Below are positions 1 through 9,172 of a DNA stretch of 64,000 nt, piece after piece. The position numbers and the translations under genes are program-made. The stretch's first letter is position 1. Every line of letters starts with the position of its first letter. Source of the DNA: Rhizobium sp. N324 (GTDB lineage: Bacteria; Pseudomonadota; Alphaproteobacteria; Rhizobiales; Rhizobiaceae); assembly GCF_001664485.1 (NCBI RefSeq), contig NZ_CP013630.1, forward strand, positions 2,545,001-2,609,000, given 5' to 3'. The notes below the pieces were generated by a model that ran no database searches, had not been told where the DNA came from, and was given only the letters and a program-made list of their open reading frames with translations.

Positions 1-342
1 CTTCAGTTCGTCGGCGGTAAAGGTCTTGGCGTAGGTGAGCGCCGCCTCCTTCTCCAGATCGCCGCGGCGGGGCGCCAGCGCCAGCGCCTGCGCGTCGACC
101 GTCGACGAAATGATGTCCTGGTAGTTCGGCGAATCCTGGATCAGGCCGGCCTTCAGTCGCTCGGCAAGACCGGGCAGAATGTTGTCGAACTGGGCCGTGG
201 CGCCGATGGCGTCGATCGCCGCGCGAGACGCCTTCAGCTGCTCCTCGGAGACCTCCTGCGCCTTGACGGCGGAGCCGAAGGCAAGCCCGGAAAGAACGAT
301 CGTCGCAGCGGCAAAACGGCCAAGACCTGCAATGTTCATCAT
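1..342 (-). CDS. DUF2059-type exported protein, partial (3' end outside window)
   Basis: Reading leftward from an ATG-ATG pair at 342, 114 codons remain open to the window edge, so the C-terminus is missing. The N-terminus is a clear signal peptide (MMNIAGLGRFAAATIVLSGL, then a likely cleavage after AVKA/AQE). The mature part is helical and Asp/Glu/Ala-rich with NILPGLAERLK and LTYAKTFTADEL segments, which fits the DUF2059 family of small periplasmic proteins of unknown function that often sit next to rpiA in rhizobia. It lies 15 bases downstream of the rpiA stop on the same strand, so it is probably co-transcribed with rpiA. Family assignment is from the visible part only. Confidence 0.7.
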   Translation of the reverse strand, partial: MMNIAGLGRFAAATIVLSGLAFGSAVKAQEVSEEQLKASRAAIDAIGATAQFDNILPGLAERLKAGLIQDSPNYQDIISSTVDAQALALAPRRGDLEKEAALTYAKTFTADELK

Positions 343-357
343 GAGTGTATGCTCCTG

Positions 358-1056
358 TTATCTGTTTGCCTGCAGCGTGCGCGCACCTGCAGGACCGGCA
401 ATGATCGCAAGTGCCGCCATATTGATAAAGAGCCCGTGTTCGACGACGCCGGGTATGGAATTCAGCTCGCTCGAAAGCGCCTCTGCATCAGGAATGCGGC
501 CAAAAGATGCATCGATGATGTGATGGCCGCCATCCGTGGTAAACTCTCCGTCACCGGATTGGCGCAGGCTGAGTTCGCCGGAAAGGCCGAGCCGGGCCGC
601 GACCTTCTCGATCGCGATCCGTGTCGAGACGAGCCCGAATGGATTGACCTCGATCGGCAGCGCGTAGGCGCCGAGCGTGTCCACAAGCTTGCTCTCGTCG
701 GCAATGACGATCATCCGCTCGGAAGCGGCCGCGACGATCTTTTCGCGCAGCAGCGCGCCGCCGCCGCCCTTGATCAATCTGAGCGCCGGATCGACCTCGT
801 CGGCGCCGTCGATCGTCAGATCGAGTGCCGGCAGTTCATCGAGCGATTTCAGCGGCACGCCGAGTTCGACGCAAAGCCGCGCCGTTCTTTCTGACGTCGG
901 AACGCCTTCGACCCTGAAGCCGCCCGCGACCTTCTCCGCCAGCAGGCGAACGAATTCTTCCGCCGTGCTGCCTGTGCCGATGCCGAGGCGCATTTCGTCT
1001 TCGACATGGGCGAGTGCGGCTGCGGCGGCCTTGATCTTCATTTCGCGGGCATCCAT
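358..1056 (-). CDS. rpiA: Ribose-5-phosphate isomerase A
   Basis: Interconverts ribose 5-phosphate and ribulose 5-phosphate in the non-oxidative pentose phosphate pathway. The 232-residue protein has the family landmarks in order: GTGST phosphate loop (about residues 27-31), DGADEVD (83-89) and [11 protein letters not shown] (96-106) carrying the catalytic Asp and Lys, and EVNPFG further on. Length is normal for RpiA. The reading frame is open far upstream (to 1581), but similarity begins at [11 protein letters not shown], so the ATG at 1056 was chosen; the extra upstream part overlaps gph antisense and is not family-like. Divergent from gph across 270 bases with no other gene. Confidence 0.95.
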   Translation of the reverse strand: MDAREMKIKAAAAALAHVEDEMRLGIGTGSTAEEFVRLLAEKVAGGFRVEGVPTSERTARLCVELGVPLKSLDELPALDLTIDGADEVDPALRLIKGGGGALLREKIVAAASERMIVIADESKLVDTLGAYALPIEVNPFGLVSTRIAIEKVAARLGLSGELSLRQSGDGEFTTDGGHHIIDASFGRIPDAEALSSELNSIPGVVEHGLFINMAALAIIAGPAGARTLQANR

Positions 1057-1326
1057 GCGCCGCCAACTCCGAATTATTGCGTTGGATGTGCTGTTTACAC
1101 GGCTCGCCTGGCAAACGAAAGTCAAAATCATCACGGAAAATGAAAAGCCGAAACAAATGCCTGTGGCCTTCCCGACGAGCCTCCCGACGTTGCTTTCTGC
1201 CGCGCGATCGCCTACCTCAGAAACCATCATCTTTCCGGGGCGACCTGTCGTTCCCTTGAACGACATTCGTTCCGCCGGGACCACCCGTCGCTCTCCAGAA
1301 CGACCCATCGCGCAAAGAGGCAACCC

Positions 1327-2037
1327 TTGACCCCTTCCCCTGTCCGCCCGGCACTCATTGTCTTCGATCTCGACGGCACCCTTCTCGACACCCATACGGA
1401 TCTGGTCGAGAGCCTGAACCACACGATCGCAGCCCTTGGGCTCGAACCGGTCAGCTATGACGACCTCACCCATCTCGTCGGCAACGGCGCGCGCGTGATG
1501 ATCGAGCGCGCCTGCCGCTTGCGCGGCCATCCGCTCGAAAGCGACGCCCTGCCGCCGCTCGTCGAGCGCTTCGTCATCCATTATGCCGGCAACATGCCCG
1601 GCCGCACCGAGCCCTATCCCGGCCTCCTCGCGGCGATGGACCGGCTTAAATCTGCCGGTTACCGCCTCGCCGTCTGCACCAACAAGATGGAAAGCCTGGC
1701 GCTCGGCCTGCTCGAAAAACTCGACCTCGTCAGCTATTTCGACGCCATATCAGGCGGCGACAGCTTCCCCGTGCGCAAGCCCGACGCCCGCCACCTCACC
1801 GGCACCATCGACCGCGCCGGCGGCGACATCGCCCGCACCGTGATGATCGGCGACAGCATCAACGACATCGCCGTCGCCCGGAATGCCGGCGTACCGTCGA
1901 TCGCCGTCCCCTTCGGTTATTCCGACGTGCCGGTCTCCAACCTCGATCCGGATATGATCATCACCCATTACGATGAGCTGACGCCTGATCTGGTGGAGAG
2001 GCTGTTGCAGGAATATGCGGTGAAGGTCGCGGTGTAA
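1327..2037 (+). CDS. gph: Phosphoglycolate phosphatase, HAD superfamily
   Basis: Hydrolyses 2-phosphoglycolate, a by-product of DNA 3'-end repair and of Rubisco oxygenation where present. The 236-residue protein has the HAD motif [10 protein letters not shown] (about residues 14-22, both catalytic Asp present), motif II in AVCTNK, and motif [12 protein letters not shown] near residue 174. The cap region and length match bacterial Gph. The start is a TTG at 1327; no better ATG precedes the HAD motif. Divergent from rpiA and followed by a palindromic repeat. A broader HAD phosphatase specificity cannot be excluded. Confidence 0.88.
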   Translation: MTPSPVRPALIVFDLDGTLLDTHTDLVESLNHTIAALGLEPVSYDDLTHLVGNGARVMIERACRLRGHPLESDALPPLVERFVIHYAGNMPGRTEPYPGLLAAMDRLKSAGYRLAVCTNKMESLALGLLEKLDLVSYFDAISGGDSFPVRKPDARHLTGTIDRAGGDIARTVMIGDSINDIAVARNAGVPSIAVPFGYSDVPVSNLDPDMIITHYDELTPDLVERLLQEYAVKVAV

Positions 2038-2073
2038 GACTGATAAATCAGGCTGAAGCGATTGCGGTTTTGG

Positions 2074-2261
2074 CCCCCTCATCCGACCCTTCGGGCCACC
2101 TTCTCCCCGCTGGGGAGAAGAGGGGAGCAAGTTGCTTCCGACACTGCAAAAACGAACCCACCTGCTTAATGGTATACCATTCGATGGGGCGATGACGAAG
2201 CGGCGTTCGCCCTCTTCTCCCCAGCGGGGAGAAGGCGGCCCGAAGGGTCGGATGAGGGGGG
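2074..2261. repeat. Inverted pair of rhizobial palindromic repeats (RIME-like)
   Basis: Left arm 2074-2125 (CCCCCTCATCCGACCCTTCG then a CTCCCCGCTGGGGAG hairpin) and right arm 2210-2261 are near-perfect reverse complements of about 52 bases separated by 84 bases. The same core recurs at 15311-15360, 15422-15473, 29532-29579 and 29643-29727. It resembles the intergenic mosaic elements described in rhizobia. It fills the 313-base gap between gph and the L,D-transpeptidase; no gene is seen there. Confidence 0.85.
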
Positions 2262-2294
2262 CCACACGGCACAGCCTTTACCAAAAAACCACTC

Positions 2295-2326
2295 CAAAAC
2301 AAAACGGGCGGCCCGAAGACCGCCCG
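2295..2326 (-). terminator. Rho-independent terminator of the L,D-transpeptidase gene
   Basis: Stem CGGGCGG (2305-2311) pairs with CCGCCCG (2320-2326) around an 8-base loop. Read on the minus strand the hairpin is followed by TTTTGTTTTGG (2304 down to about 2294), a good U-tract, 24 bases past the stop of the leftward gene. Confidence 0.8.
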
Positions 2327-2350
2327 CTGCATAACCCGCTAAACCCTACG

Positions 2351-4264
2351 TCAAATCTGCGCACCACGCGCCTTCGTCGTCGCGTCGAAAGCCTTGTCGA
2401 CATAGGCGTCACGGCCATAGACGTCGTCGAAATACTCCACCACGCCGTCCTTGTTCGGCCAGGCGGTGAAGTAGGACACGTAGACCGGGATCTTCTGCGG
2501 CACCTTCACCGCATGGTTCTGCCCGCTGGCGATCTGCTTGGCGACGTCGTCGACCGACGTGCCGAGCACGGCGGCGGCCATTGCGCGCGGATTGGAAAGA
2601 CGCACGCAGCCGTGGCTCAGAGCCCGCATATCACGCTTGAAAAAGCTCTTCGACGGCGTGTCGTGCATGTAGATCGCGTGGCTGTTCGGGAACAGGATCT
2701 TCAGTTCACCGAGCGCATTGTCGCTGCTCGGCGGCTGGCGCACCGAAACATTATTGGTCGAGCCGTACCAGTCGACACTCGACGAGGCGACGGCATGGCC
2801 GTTCACTTCGACTTCATAGCCGAGCTGGTCGAGATAGTTCGGGTCCGAGCGCAGCTTCGGCAGCATCTCGTTGATGATGATCGACTGCGGCACGCCCCAG
2901 AACGGGTTGAACTCCACCGTCTCGATCTCGTCGTCGAAGAAATAGGTCTGGTTGTTCTTGCCGCCGACAACGACGCGCATCGACAGCTGTTCCTTGCCGT
3001 CATTGTGGTAATAGGCCATGAAGGCCGGCTGGTTGATCATCACGTAGCGTGAACCGAGATCCTCCGGCAGCCAACGCGCCTGCTCCATGGCGACATCGAG
3101 CTTGTCGATCTTCGAGGCATTGGTATCGCCGCCGGTCATGGCGCGCACGGTCGCCTGGCCGATGACACCATCGGCCTTCAGTCCCCGCTCTTGCTGGAAG
3201 GCCTCGACCAGCGAGACGATATCGGGCGAGTAGTCACTGCTGCCTGCGTAAGCGGCAAGCGTTGCCGCGTGGTCGGTCTTCAGCGTTTCGGACCCATGCT
3301 TGCCGATCGCCTTGACGATATTGGCGATCTCGGGCGAGCTGTCGCCAGGCTTCAGCAGTTTGTCGAGCGAAACGACGATTCGCTCCTCATTGCCGCCATC
3401 GGCGGCGCGAAGCTTGGCAAGCTCCGCTTTCAGCGCCTCGAACTGCGGACCATCGGGCGAGCGGCTGGCTATATAGGCGCCGGCATCGGGGCTCATACGG
3501 GCAAGCTTCAGCACCGGCGTCAGATTGACCACCTTGCGCTGGAAATCGTGATAGCCGGAAATCTTGTTCGGATCGATGCGGCCGCGCACCGTATCCTGCA
3601 CAAAGGCCAGCACCTTGGCCGAGAGTTCGAGTTCGAACTGCGTCAGCGCCCGGTCGCGGGCGGCGGGATCGGGATTGGCAGGATCGATATCCGGCGTCTG
3701 GACAGCGTAATCGGCCGGGTCGAGACCGACCGAAGCCACATCGGCAAGTGCCGCCATCGCCGACTTGGCGCGGTCGTTGACCTGGTTGCCCTCGACCCAG
3801 ACAAGCGGATTGCGGCTGTCGCCGTAATAGGCTTCGAGCGCCTTTGCGACGTCAGCATTGGCGCGCACCTTGGCCTGCGCCAGGAAACGGCGCTGCACGG
3901 CGGGTTCGGCGCCGGCATCGCCACCGCTCGCCGAAACATCGGCGACCGCGCCGGTGACGACAGGATCGGCAAACTTGCTGGTGTCGACGAACTGCAGCGT
4001 CTCGGTCTTATAGGTGTAGTAACGCGGGCCGCTGACCTTCGGCAGCGGCGCTTCCGGATCGAGCCCGCCGAGCGAGCCGCCATCGGCGCCGCGCGGCACC
4101 GGACGGCCGGGCGCCTGATCCATGAAGATGGTGCTTTGGGTCCGCTGCCTGTCGCCGCGCAGCATGTCCATCAAAGTATAAGCATGCGCGGGTGCGGCAC
4201 TCATAACCGCTACGCCGCAGGAAATTGCCAATGCGGATGCCGCGCTTTTCAAAACGAACGTCAT
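2351..4264 (-). CDS. Exported L,D-transpeptidase (YcbB/LdtD type)
   Basis: Forms 3-3 cross-links in peptidoglycan or attaches proteins to it, in the periplasm. The 637-residue protein starts with a signal peptide (hydrophobic stretch ending SAAPAHA, about residue 28), then a scaffold domain with AYYGDSRNPLVW, a peptidoglycan-binding helical domain (VEAFQQERGLKADGVIG), and a YkuD catalytic domain with HDTPSK and SHGCVRLSNP, the catalytic Cys at about residue 553. Order and length fit the YcbB/LdtD group. It stands alone between a palindromic repeat and fumC, with its own terminator. Target cross-link is inferred from the family. Confidence 0.92.
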   Translation of the reverse strand: MTFVLKSAASALAISCGVAVMSAAPAHAYTLMDMLRGDRQRTQSTIFMDQAPGRPVPRGADGGSLGGLDPEAPLPKVSGPRYYTYKTETLQFVDTSKFADPVVTGAVADVSASGGDAGAEPAVQRRFLAQAKVRANADVAKALEAYYGDSRNPLVWVEGNQVNDRAKSAMAALADVASVGLDPADYAVQTPDIDPANPDPAARDRALTQFELELSAKVLAFVQDTVRGRIDPNKISGYHDFQRKVVNLTPVLKLARMSPDAGAYIASRSPDGPQFEALKAELAKLRAADGGNEERIVVSLDKLLKPGDSSPEIANIVKAIGKHGSETLKTDHAATLAAYAGSSDYSPDIVSLVEAFQQERGLKADGVIGQATVRAMTGGDTNASKIDKLDVAMEQARWLPEDLGSRYVMINQPAFMAYYHNDGKEQLSMRVVVGGKNNQTYFFDDEIETVEFNPFWGVPQSIIINEMLPKLRSDPNYLDQLGYEVEVNGHAVASSSVDWYGSTNNVSVRQPPSSDNALGELKILFPNSHAIYMHDTPSKSFFKRDMRALSHGCVRLSNPRAMAAAVLGTSVDDVAKQIASGQNHAVKVPQKIPVYVSYFTAWPNKDGVVEYFDDVYGRDAYVDKAFDATTKARGAQI

Positions 4265-4662
4265 ATATCTTCCAGTCCCGGTGTCATGCTGTTCTCAGCT
4301 CAAATCCCGCGAAACTCAGCGTCCGGCTCATTGATCAGAAACCGGCCTGCGCCGCCAGCGCCGGCGGACTCAATTCTGTGTGACGGAGTTCCTGCATGGC
4401 GCCGCGCAGAAGTTCACACAAAATTATGAAATTATTAGTTAATTTTTTACCGAATTTTCGCATCCGGGCCAGTGGGACGAATTCGCCCGGACGCATAAAA
4501 TTTTCAAAGTGGCCGAAAAAGCACGCCGCACAACCCATCAAAACATGACTGCCAATTTCAATATTTCCTATCGCGTCCGGTTTTCTTGTCGGACGTTCCA
4601 ACCTATAAGACCTCATCTTTCTCAGATGACCGAAAACAGCATGTAAAGGGAAGGCAAGGCCG
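4265..4662. other. 398-base divergent promoter region, no gene seen
   Basis: Between the leftward L,D-transpeptidase and rightward fumC. It contains an AT-rich block at about 4415-4460 that stands out from the surrounding GC-rich DNA and probably holds one or both promoters. No convincing ORF, hairpin terminator or repeat was found. Confidence 0.5.
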
Positions 4663-6054
4663 ATGACCGCAACCCGCACCGAAACCGATACTTTTGGCCC
4701 GATCGACGTCGCCGCCGACCGATATTGGGGCGCCCAGGCCGAACGTTCGCTCGGCAATTTCAAAATCGGCTGGGAAAAGCAGCCGCTGTCGATCGTGCGC
4801 GCGCTCGGCATCGTCAAGCAGGCCGCCGCCCGCGCCAACATGTCGCTCGGCCAGCTCGACCCTGCGCTTGGCAAGGCAATCGTCGACGCCGCCCAGGAAG
4901 TGATCGACGGGAAGCTCGACGAGCATTTTCCGCTTGTCGTCTGGCAGACCGGTTCGGGCACGCAGTCCAACATGAATGCCAATGAGGTGATCTCCAATCG
5001 TGCTATAGAAATGCTCGGCGGCGTCATGGGTTCCAAAAAGCCGGTGCATCCGAACGATCACGTCAATATGAGCCAGTCGTCGAACGACACCTATCCGACG
5101 GCGATGCACATCGCCTGCGCCGAACGGATCGCCCATCACCTGCTGCCATCCCTGAAGCACCTGCATGCCGCCCTCGACATGAAGGTCACCGAATTCAGCC
5201 ACATCATCAAGATCGGCCGCACCCACACCCAGGATGCGACGCCGCTGACGCTCGGCCAGGAATTTTCCGGTTATGCCGCCCAGGTCGGCTCCGCCATCAA
5301 GCGCATCGAAATGACCCTGCCCGGCCTCTGCGAACTCGCCCAGGGCGGCACCGCCGTCGGTACCGGCCTCAATGCGCCGGTGGGCTTTGCCGAAAGGGTC
5401 GCCGAAGAGATCGCCGCCATAACGGCCATGCCCTTCGTCACCGCGCCGAACAAGTTCGAGGCGCTCGCCTCTCATGACAGCATGGTCTTTTCCCATGGCG
5501 CCATCAATGCGGCCGCCGCCGCCCTCTTCAAAATCGCCAACGACATCCGCCTGCTCGGCTCCGGCCCGCGCGCCGGTCTCGGCGAACTGGCGCTGCCGGA
5601 AAACGAACCCGGCTCGTCGATCATGCCCGGCAAGGTCAACCCGACCCAGTGCGAGGCACTGACGCAGGTCTGCATCCACATCTTCGGCAATCACGCCGCG
5701 CTGACCTTCGCCGACAGCCAGGGCCATTTCGAGCTCAATGTCTACAATCCGATGATGGCCTATAATTTCCTGCAGTCGGTGCAACTGCTGGCCGACGCCG
5801 CCGTCTCCTTCACCGACAATTGCGTCGTCGGCATCGAGGCGCGCGAGGACAATATCAAGGCCGGCCTCGAACGCTCGCTGATGCTGGTCACCGCCCTCGC
5901 CCCGAAGATCGGCTACGACGCAGCCGCCAAGATCGCCAAGACCGCCCACAAGAACGGCACGACGCTGAAGGAAGAAGCGCTTGCGAGTGGACTGGTCTCG
6001 GCGGAAGATTACGATGCGATCGTCCGGCCGGAAACAATGATCGGGCCGAAGTAA
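4663..6054 (+). CDS. fumC: Fumarate hydratase, class II
   Basis: Hydrates fumarate to L-malate in the TCA cycle; this class is iron-free and oxygen-stable. The 463-residue protein shows all class II signatures: [11 protein letters not shown] (about residues 97-107), [11 protein letters not shown] (near 139), [16 protein letters not shown] with the catalytic His (near 186) and the fumarase/aspartase signature [11 protein letters not shown] (near 318). The ATG at 4663 follows AAGGGAAGG. Standing 1.3 kb upstream of a class I fumarase, it gives the cell two unrelated enzymes for the same step. Long open frames on the opposite strand are shadows. Confidence 0.97.
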   Translation: MTATRTETDTFGPIDVAADRYWGAQAERSLGNFKIGWEKQPLSIVRALGIVKQAAARANMSLGQLDPALGKAIVDAAQEVIDGKLDEHFPLVVWQTGSGTQSNMNANEVISNRAIEMLGGVMGSKKPVHPNDHVNMSQSSNDTYPTAMHIACAERIAHHLLPSLKHLHAALDMKVTEFSHIIKIGRTHTQDATPLTLGQEFSGYAAQVGSAIKRIEMTLPGLCELAQGGTAVGTGLNAPVGFAERVAEEIAAITAMPFVTAPNKFEALASHDSMVFSHGAINAAAAALFKIANDIRLLGSGPRAGLGELALPENEPGSSIMPGKVNPTQCEALTQVCIHIFGNHAALTFADSQGHFELNVYNPMMAYNFLQSVQLLADAAVSFTDNCVVGIEAREDNIKAGLERSLMLVTALAPKIGYDAAAKIAKTAHKNGTTLKEEALASGLVSAEDYDAIVRPETMIGPK

Positions 6055-6077
6055 GACGTTGGGGGGTACCGCCCACC

Positions 6078-6212
6078 TCTCCCTCATTCCTGTGCTCGTC
6101 ACAGGAATTCAGCCACGGCGCGTCCGCGCCATGATTGAATCATACTTCAAGGGAGTCTTTCGCGCCCAAGGACTTGGGCGCACTGGATTCCTGTGACGAG
6201 CACAGGAGGGAG
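6078..6212. repeat. Long inverted repeat element after fumC
   Basis: Arms at 6078-6110 and 6184-6212 are reverse complements of about 28 matching bases; each contains its own small palindrome (CCTGTG-CTCGT-CACAGG). The centre holds another hairpin, GCGCCCAAGGACTTGGGCGC at about 6162-6181. The structure occupies the whole fumC to VCBS-gene gap and could also act as a terminator for both convergent genes. Confidence 0.75.
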
Positions 6213-6232
6213 ATGATGCGCCCCGGCAAACG

Positions 6233-7059
6233 TCAAACCAACAGCGAAAAATTGTCCATCACGACAGAATTTCCCATGAAATCGAAGCGGATTTCGTCGA
6301 TGTCTTCGATGCTGACCTCGAGATTGGGACCGGTAACCTCGAGTTCCTGCTGATAGACGATCTGGCCGTCGTTCATGGCCGTCAGCGTCAGGTGAAACGG
6401 CGATGCCGCCAGTCGGCGATCGAGACGCCCTGAAAGGTGAACTCCCCGCCGTCGACCATTTTCAACGTCACGGGCGCTGAACCCGGGGATAGGACGGTAT
6501 CGCTGAAGCCGTCCTCGGTGATGGCGTCGACGCCTGGGATGGTATCGTAGACGATACCGTTCAGAAGCGTCAGTTCCTGACTGCCGTTCACAAAGAGTGC
6601 AAAGCCCCGATAGTCGGGAAGGAAGAAATTATCCGCCCTCGACGTGACGCCCATGTCGTCGAAATCCAGGACCTCGTGGTATTTTTCGCCTTCGTTGACG
6701 CCGTCGATCGCGAGCGTCAGCACGCCTAGGTCCGTGCCTCCTGAGCCATCGGACATCTTGTAGCTCAGCGTCTCGATGAGCTGATCGTATTTCCCTAAAT
6801 TCCTCACCACGTCGAGCGTGTAGTCCAACTCGTATGTGAAATGACCGTCAGGTTTCACTTTGAAGGTTCCGTACTCGCCCTCAATGATCGTTTCGTGGTC
6901 AGGCCCATGTTTGGCGTCGATACGCACGCCATTGACGAAGCGGGCATACATCTGCGCTCCCTCAGGATCGCTGGCGAGGCGTAGCAGATTGCCCCTGATC
7001 CAGTCATGCTCGAAAAAAACGAGAAGGTCGTCGACAGCAGTTGGCTTTGCATTTGGCAT
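6233..7059 (-). pseudogene. VCBS/cadherin-like repeat protein broken by a single-base frameshift
   Basis: From the ATG at 7059, 223 codons read as a VCBS-type Ig-like protein: YGTFKVKPDGHFTYELD and SYKMSDGSGGTD are typical of the family, found in secreted adhesins. The frame then stops at 6388. Switching frame by one base in the run around 6415 continues a sensible sequence (SPFHLTLTAMNDGQIVYQQ ... VVMDNFSLLV) to a stop at 6233, giving about 275 residues in total. The total span of 827 bases is one base short of a whole number of codons, as expected for a one-base deletion. No signal peptide is visible, as in type I-secreted relatives. A sequencing error is possible. Confidence 0.72.
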
Positions 7060-7313
7060 TGGAAGCCCCGGCAGGTTAACGCTGCGGGAATATGAACCGG
7101 GCTCGAACCGAAAGCAACCTGAAGTCGGTCTCTTCGCACCAAATGTCGATGTCCCCTTTCTTTTACTCGCCTAGCGCGTGTGACATGCCGACGGCAAAAT
7201 GCAGCACGACATGGCCGCAACGCCAAACTCCGCCGCATGCAGATTGCTTTTGCCCGACAGGGGATTTAGATCGGTTCCAATTTAGCGACGCGCCCACCAG
7301 AAAGGTCACTTCG

Positions 7314-8921
7314 ATGGCTGACGATCTCTTTCCCCTTGGCAAGGATGCCACTGCCTATCGCAAGATCAGCAGCGATTATGTGTCGGTCGATACCTTCAAG
7401 GGTCAGGAGATCCTGACTGTCGAGCCGGAAGGCATCCGCCTGCTCGCCGAAACCGCCTTTGCCGACATCAACCACCTGCTGCGCCCCGGCCATCTGAAGC
7501 AGCTCGCCTCGATCCTCGACGACCCCGAGGCGACCGACAATGATCGCTTCGTCGCCTACGACCTCCTGAAGAATGCCAATATCGCTGCCGGCGGCGTATT
7601 GCCCATGTGCCAGGATACCGGCACGGCAATCATCATGGGCAAGAAGGGTCGCAGGGTCTGGACCGAAGGCGGCGACAGCGCCGCCCTCGCCCGCGGCGTC
7701 ATGGATGCCTATGAGAAGAAGAACCTGCGTTATTCGCAGCTCGCGCCGGTGAAAATGTTCGAGGAGAAGAACACCAGGAACAATCTGCCGGCCCAGATCG
7801 ATATCTATGAGGAAGGCACCGACGCCTATGAATTTCTCTTCGTCGCCAAGGGCGGCGGCTCGGCCAACAAGACCTTCCTCTACCAGGGCACGCCCTCGCT
7901 TTTGACGCATGACCGGATGATCGACTTCCTCAAGGAGAAGATCCTGACGTTGGGTACGGCCGCCTGTCCGCCCTACCATCTGGCAATCGTCATCGGCGGC
8001 ACTTCGGCCGAGATGAACCTGAAGACCGTCAAGCTCGCCTCGACCCGCTATCTCGACGAGTTGCCGACCGAAGGCTCCGAGAGCGGCCACGCCTTCCGCG
8101 ATCTCGAGATGGAGAAGGAAATCCACAAGCTGACACAGCAGATGGGTGTCGGCGCCCAGTTCGGCGGCAAGTATTTCTGTCATGACGTGCGTGTCATCCG
8201 CCTGCCCCGCCATGGCGCCTCGCTGCCGATCGGCCTTGGCGTCTCCTGTTCCGCCGACCGCCAGGCCAAGGGCAAGATCACCCGCGACGGCATCTTCATC
8301 GAACAGCTCGAAACCGATCCGTCGAAATACATGCCCGAGATCGATGAAGCGAAACTGTCTGAATCGACCGTCCATATCGACCTCAACCGGCCGATGGCCG
8401 AAGTGCTGGCCGAACTCTCCAGGCATCCGGTCAAGACGCGCCTGTCGCTCACCGGCACCATCATCGTTGCCCGCGACTTGGCGCACGCCAAGATCCGCGA
8501 GCGCCTGGAAAAGGGCGAAGGCATGCCCGATTACCTGAAAAACCACCCGGTCTATTATGCCGGTCCCGCCAAGACGCCTGTAGGTTACGCCTCCGGCTCC
8601 TTCGGCCCGACGACGGCCGGCCGCATGGACAGCTACGTCGACCAGTTCCAGTCCTTCGGCGGCTCGATGGTGATGCTCGCCAAGGGCAACCGCTCGCGCG
8701 CCGTACGCGAGGCCTGCAAGAAACATGGCGGCTTCTACCTCGGCTCGATCGGCGGCCCCGCCGCCCGCCTCGCCCAGGACTGCATCCGCAAGGTCGAAGT
8801 GTTCGAATATCCCGAACTCGGCATGGAAGCGGTCTGGAAGATCGAGGTTGAAGACTTCCCCGCCTTCATCGTCATCGACGACAAGGGCAATGATTTCTTC
8901 CAGGAATTGAACCTGGGGTGA
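7314..8921 (+). CDS. Fumarate hydratase, class I (4Fe-4S, FumA/FumB type)
   Basis: Iron-sulphur fumarase of about 535 residues, the usual length for the fused class I enzyme. The N-terminal part holds [17 protein letters not shown], followed by [26 protein letters not shown] and [20 protein letters not shown], which carry the conserved cysteines of the cluster. The C-terminal beta-like domain shows [25 protein letters not shown] and [12 protein letters not shown]. The frame is open upstream to 7092, but family similarity begins at MADDLFPL, so the ATG at 7314 with AAAGG in front was chosen. Both fumarase classes close together suggests backup under iron or oxygen stress, an inference. Confidence 0.93.
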   Translation: MADDLFPLGKDATAYRKISSDYVSVDTFKGQEILTVEPEGIRLLAETAFADINHLLRPGHLKQLASILDDPEATDNDRFVAYDLLKNANIAAGGVLPMCQDTGTAIIMGKKGRRVWTEGGDSAALARGVMDAYEKKNLRYSQLAPVKMFEEKNTRNNLPAQIDIYEEGTDAYEFLFVAKGGGSANKTFLYQGTPSLLTHDRMIDFLKEKILTLGTAACPPYHLAIVIGGTSAEMNLKTVKLASTRYLDELPTEGSESGHAFRDLEMEKEIHKLTQQMGVGAQFGGKYFCHDVRVIRLPRHGASLPIGLGVSCSADRQAKGKITRDGIFIEQLETDPSKYMPEIDEAKLSESTVHIDLNRPMAEVLAELSRHPVKTRLSLTGTIIVARDLAHAKIRERLEKGEGMPDYLKNHPVYYAGPAKTPVGYASGSFGPTTAGRMDSYVDQFQSFGGSMVMLAKGNRSRAVREACKKHGGFYLGSIGGPAARLAQDCIRKVEVFEYPELGMEAVWKIEVEDFPAFIVIDDKGNDFFQELNLG

Positions 8922-9085
8922 TATCGACAAGTCGAATACGACCTCCGGCAGAGAAGAACTGTAAGTTTTTCGGACAGCTCCTTCACATAACCAGCCTGCG
9001 CCGACCCCGAAAAAGATAGATTTTTCCGTGCAGAATCATAGGCATGAAAGAAGTATTGACCTATAGGGCAATTGTCGCATGTAGT

Positions 9086-9136
9086 ATTTGGTATATGTCG
9101 CTTTAATCTTTTCCCAAGAAATTTAAGCTACCAAAT
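9086..9136. promoter_or_regulatory. Inverted repeat upstream of the GGDEF gene
   Basis: ATTTGGTA (9086-9093) and TACCAAAT (9129-9136) form a perfect 8-base inverted repeat in an AT-rich 250-base gap before the diguanylate cyclase gene. It could be a regulator site or a leader hairpin; nothing in the sequence decides. Confidence 0.35.
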
Positions 9137-9172
9137 AGAATATTGCCTTTGAATATATGAGGAGTTCGCCGG

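Noticed and set aside
7266..8930. A 554-codon minus-strand frame opposite the class I fumarase, and a similar one (4603-6102) opposite fumC
   Set aside because: Both are complementary-strand shadows of fumarase codons and match no protein family.
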